10,523 bases of DNA from Pseudomonadota bacterium (GTDB taxonomy: Bacteria; Pseudomonadota; Alphaproteobacteria; Acetobacterales; Acetobacteraceae). A model generated the notes under the pieces. It was not told the DNA's origin. It saw nothing but the letters and a program-made list of their open reading frames with translations, and ran no database searches. The stretch is from the NCBI GenBank assembly GCA_021845835.1, contig JAJZVE010000110.1, positions 1-10,523 of the forward strand. The letters run 5' to 3'. The stretch's first letter is position 1. Each line of letters opens with the position of its first letter. Positions 8,655-10,523 of the stretch are shown here, piece after piece. A program made the translations under genes and the position numbers.

Positions 8655-9479
8655 ATGACGGAAGGTCAGATGCACGGCAAGGTTGCGGTCGTCACCGGCG
8701 GCACGCAGGGGTTGGGCGAGGCGATCGCGCGGCTGTTCGCCGCCCGCGGCGCCGCGGGTCTGGTGATCTGCGGGCGCAATGCGGCGCGCGGCGCGACGGT
8801 TGCCGCCGAAATCACGGCCGCCGGCTGCCCGACCGAATTCGTCCGCGCCGATCTCGCCGAGGTCGAGGCGTGCCGTGCGGTGATCGCGCGCGCCGAGGAG
8901 CGCTTCGGCACGCTTCAGGTGCTGGTCAACGCCGCCGCGATCACCGACCGCGGCACCATCCTCGATACCTCGCCCGCGCTGTTCGACGCGATGTTCGCGG
9001 TCAACGTGCGGGCACCGTTCTTCCTGATGCAGGACGCGGCGAAGCTGATGCGGCGCGCGCGCGTCGCCGGCAGCATCGTGAACATCCAGAGCATGTCTGC
9101 GCACGGCGGGCAGAGCTTCATCACCGCCTATTGCGCGTCGAAAGGCGCGCTGGCGACGCTGACGAAGAACGTGGCGTTCTCGTTGATGCCCGACCGCATC
9201 CGCGTCAACGGGTTGAACATCGGCTGGATGGACACGCCCGGCGAGCACCGCATCCAGGCCGCCTATCATGGCGCCGAAGCCGGCTGGCTCGCGGCCGCCG
9301 AGGTAAAGCAGCCGTTCGGGCGCCTGCTCAAGCCGGACGAGGTTGCCCGCGCCGTGGCCTATCTCGCGAGCGAGGAGAGCGGGCTGATGACCGGATCGGT
9401 CATCGACTTCGATCAGCAGGTGATCGGCGCCGGCGACGCGCCGTCGCATCCGCTGCACCGCCTGCCGGACCCGGCGTGA
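8655..9479 (+). CDS. SDR-family oxidoreductase in the inositol module
   Basis: A 274-residue classical short-chain dehydrogenase: cofactor loop TGGTQGLG at 14-21, Arg41 after the second strand (GRN) suggesting NADP(H), NAAA at 92-95 in place of NNAG, and catalytic Ser146, Tyr159 and Lys163 (YCASK). The long substrate segment [12 protein letters not shown] is distinctive, and the C-terminus [17 protein letters not shown] extends past the usual end. An upstream ATG at 8637 overlaps the iolE stop (ATGA), but the ATG at 8655 has GGAGG (8643-8647) seven bases before it and is preferred. Co-transcribed with iolE, it probably acts on a cyclitol, keto-cyclitol or related sugar; the substrate is unknown. 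Confidence 0.88.
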   Translation: MTEGQMHGKVAVVTGGTQGLGEAIARLFAARGAAGLVICGRNAARGATVAAEITAAGCPTEFVRADLAEVEACRAVIARAEERFGTLQVLVNAAAITDRGTILDTSPALFDAMFAVNVRAPFFLMQDAAKLMRRARVAGSIVNIQSMSAHGGQSFITAYCASKGALATLTKNVAFSLMPDRIRVNGLNIGWMDTPGEHRIQAAYHGAEAGWLAAAEVKQPFGRLLKPDEVARAVAYLASEESGLMTGSVIDFDQQVIGAGDAPSHPLHRLPDPA

Positions 9480-9493
9480 CGGCCGGATCCGGC
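9464..9493. terminator. GC inverted repeats between two convergent genes
   Basis: GCCGGA at 9464-9469 can pair with TCCGGC at 9488-9493, and GCCGGATCCGGC (9482-9493) is itself a 12-bp palindrome, all around the SDR stop and before the convergent DUF1127 stop. No T-runs follow on either strand, so a bidirectional terminator is only a possibility. Confidence 0.22.
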
Positions 9494-9509
9494 GGCGACG
9501 GGCGGCACG

Positions 9510-9725
9510 TCAGTAACGCCGGTAGGTGCCGTCGAGTATGGCCGGGATGTCGGCACGGCTGATGCCGAGGTCGAACAGCTCGCGGTCGGTGTAGCTCAGC
9601 AGTTCACGGGCGATCCGCGCCCGCTCGCGCCGGCGTTCGCGCCAGGCGAGGAAGCGCGCCTTGAGGCTGGCCGGCCGATCTGCCGACATCAGGCCGGCAG
9701 CGGAATTCATCACATGCGAGGCCAT
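9510..9725 (-). CDS. DUF1127 (YjiS-like) small protein
   Basis: A 71-residue basic protein. The DUF1127 domain fills the C-terminal half: RARIARELLSYTDRELFDLG, then ISRADIPAILDGTYRR, to the end. Preceding it is an arginine-rich helix (WRERRRERAR). Alphaproteobacteria carry many such short proteins; some small members affect RNA turnover and phosphate or carbon metabolism, but no function can be given for this one. ATG 9725 is supported by AAGGAGG six bases upstream. It stands alone, convergent with the SDR gene and with its own candidate promoter. Confidence 0.88.
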   Translation of the reverse strand: MASHVMNSAAGLMSADRPASLKARFLAWRERRRERARIARELLSYTDRELFDLGISRADIPAILDGTYRRY

Positions 9726-9763
9726 GGAGGCCCTCCTTCAGCAGCCCACTTTTGCTGCGCCGC

Positions 9764-9793
9764 AGCATATCGGGCAGGAGGCCTGCCGTTCAA
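9764..9793 (-). promoter_or_regulatory. Candidate promoter of the DUF1127 gene, with an inverted repeat in the spacer
   Basis: On the minus strand TTGAAC (9788-9793) and TATGCT (9764-9769) are separated by 18 bases, each matching the consensus at four of six places. The spacer is almost filled by GGCAGG-AGG-CCTGCC (9773-9787), a perfect 6-bp inverted repeat. A second palindrome, GCTGCG-C-CGCAGC (9754-9766), overlaps the -10 and start site. The promoter lies about 40 bases from the ATG. Confidence 0.45.
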
Positions 9794-9804
9794 GCGATCC
9801 GTAA

Positions 9805-9817
9805 TTCGTTTTACGAA
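9805..9817. promoter_or_regulatory. AT-richer inverted repeat TTCGT-TTT-ACGAA upstream of the DUF1127 promoter
   Basis: A perfect 5-bp inverted repeat with a TTT centre, 11 bases upstream of the candidate -35 box. It is conspicuous because the surroundings are strongly GC-rich. It may be a regulator binding site; no more can be said. Confidence 0.3.
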
Positions 9818-9910
9818 CCTGTGGCCTGCGCGCCACGCGGGAGCGCACTGGCCCCCTCATCGCGCGCCCGCGAGCGCCGCGGCGATCTTCCTGGCCGCTG
9901 CGACGCAAGA

Positions 9911-9941
9911 AGGGCGGGCGGAGATTGCTCCCGCCCGCCCT
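9911..9941 (-). terminator. Strong GC hairpin downstream of the ABC binding-protein gene
   Basis: AGGGCGGGCGG (9911-9921) pairs perfectly with CCGCCCGCCCT (9931-9941), an 11-bp stem with a 9-base loop. It lies 48 bases after the stop of the minus-strand binding-protein gene, and on that strand the stem is followed by TCTTGCGT, a short weak T-rich tail. It most likely ends that transcript and insulates DUF1127 from read-through. Confidence 0.65.
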
Positions 9942-9989
9942 GCCCGACGCCGCGTTTCGGGGACGGGCGCCGTGCGCGCGCCCCGCGGA

Positions 9990-10523
9990 TCAGCCGCCGA
10001 GGCAGTGATCGACGTTTTTCGGCGTGCAGACGTCAAGCCCGGTATAGGTCGGGTCCTCCGGCGGCGCCTTGCCGTCCTTGATGGCCTTGAGGAAGTACAT
10101 CGCCTTGTAGCCCATCTCGAACGGCCGCTGTCCGACGTTGCCGGAGGCGAGGCCCATCTTCAGTTCCTCGATCTGCATCGGCAGCGTGTCGGCCACCGCG
10201 ACCACCAGCGAGTGGTCGGCGATCTTCGCCTTGTACTTGCTGGCGACGTTCTTGTACGCCTGCTCGATGAATTCCGGGAACCCGCCGGTCGGCACGAAGG
10301 CATCGAGCTTCGGGTACTTGCCGAGGATATCCTCCATCTGCTGCACCGCGACGGTGAAGTCGTCGTTGGTATAGAGCGGGCAGCCGTCCACTTCCTTCCA
10401 GCCGTTCTGGCCGGTCAGCTTCACGCCGGGCGCCTCGCTGCTCGTTTTGCCGGCCAGCGTGTCGCGAATGCCCTGCATGCGCTCGTTGTGGTTGGCGGCC
10501 GCGGCGCCGCCGGACTGGAAGAT
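9990..10523 (-). CDS. Sugar ABC transporter periplasmic substrate-binding protein, C-terminal part (runs off the right edge)
   Basis: The last 177 residues of a ribose/rhizopine-type (Peripla_BP_4) binding protein. The frame stays open to the window edge, so the ATG at 10478 is internal. Recognisable segments: IFQSGGAAAANHNERMQGIRD, then DDFTVAVQQMEDILGKYPKLDAFVPTGG of the second lobe, ADTLPMQIEELKMGLASGNVGQRPFEMG of the hinge and ligand region, and a C-terminus TYTGLDVCTPKNVDHCLGG. The two cysteines in DVCTPKNVDHC, seven residues apart, may form a periplasmic disulfide. It delivers a sugar or cyclitol to an ABC importer whose ATPase and permease are not in the window. Proximity to iolG/iolE makes inositol or a related sugar a reasonable guess, though DUF1127 and a terminator lie between. 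Confidence 0.88.
   Translation of the reverse strand: MFQSGGAAAANHNERMQGIRDTLAGKTSSEAPGVKLTGQNGWKEVDGCPLYTNDDFTVAVQQMEDILGKYPKLDAFVPTGGFPEFIEQAYKNVASKYKAKIADHSLVVAVADTLPMQIEELKMGLASGNVGQRPFEMGYKAMYFLKAIKDGKAPPEDPTYTGLDVCTPKNVDHCLGG

Noticed and set aside
7558..9458. Minus-strand open frames opposite iolE and the second SDR (7558-8595 and 8565-9458)
   Set aside because: Both are antisense shadows; the plus-strand genes show full family motifs.

Overview
The window is GC-rich, densely packed bacterial DNA. The base composition, the short DUF1127 protein and the mix of carbohydrate catabolism genes suggest an alphaproteobacterium, perhaps Rhodospirillales/Acetobacteraceae or a relative. That placement is inference. 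I see no rRNA, tRNA, CRISPR array, transposase or attachment site.

Layout. Position 1 to 78 is the start of a LysR-type regulator on the minus strand, followed by about 325 bases without a gene. From 5690 leftward to 405 runs a minus-strand operon of five tightly packed genes: an IlvD/Edd-type sugar-acid dehydratase, a short-chain dehydrogenase closely resembling 2-keto-3-deoxy-L-fuconate dehydrogenase and human BDH2/DHRS6, a RidA-like protein, a fumarylacetoacetate-hydrolase-family (FAH) enzyme, and a family-39 membrane glycosyltransferase. Upstream of the operon are a perfect TTGACA box, an 11-bp GntR-like palindrome and a GC hairpin beside the ribosome binding site. Next come pxpA (5-oxoprolinase subunit A, without pxpB/pxpC) and an iolG-like inositol dehydrogenase, both on the minus strand. 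A 79-bp divergent control region separates iolG from a plus-strand pair, an iolE-like inosose dehydratase and a second SDR. The right end holds a DUF1127 gene on the minus strand, a strong GC hairpin, and the C-terminal part of a sugar ABC transporter binding protein that runs off the window.

How the genes fit together. Dehydratase, SDR and FAH hydrolase form a complete non-phosphorylative lower route: aldonate to 2-keto-3-deoxyaldonate to 2,4-diketo-3-deoxyaldonate, then hydrolytic cleavage to pyruvate plus a hydroxy acid (glycolate from a pentose acid, lactate from a 6-deoxyhexose acid). The sugar dehydrogenase and lactonase that would feed it are not in the window. The iolG/iolE/SDR/binding-protein side looks like uptake and early oxidation of inositol or a similar cyclitol or sugar. 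The most unusual features are the RidA homologue lacking the deaminase arginine, the glycosyltransferase translationally coupled to the catabolic operon, the lone pxpA, and the operator-like palindrome. Overall this is a recognisable catabolic locus with odd additions; I do not see clear evidence of a wholly new system.
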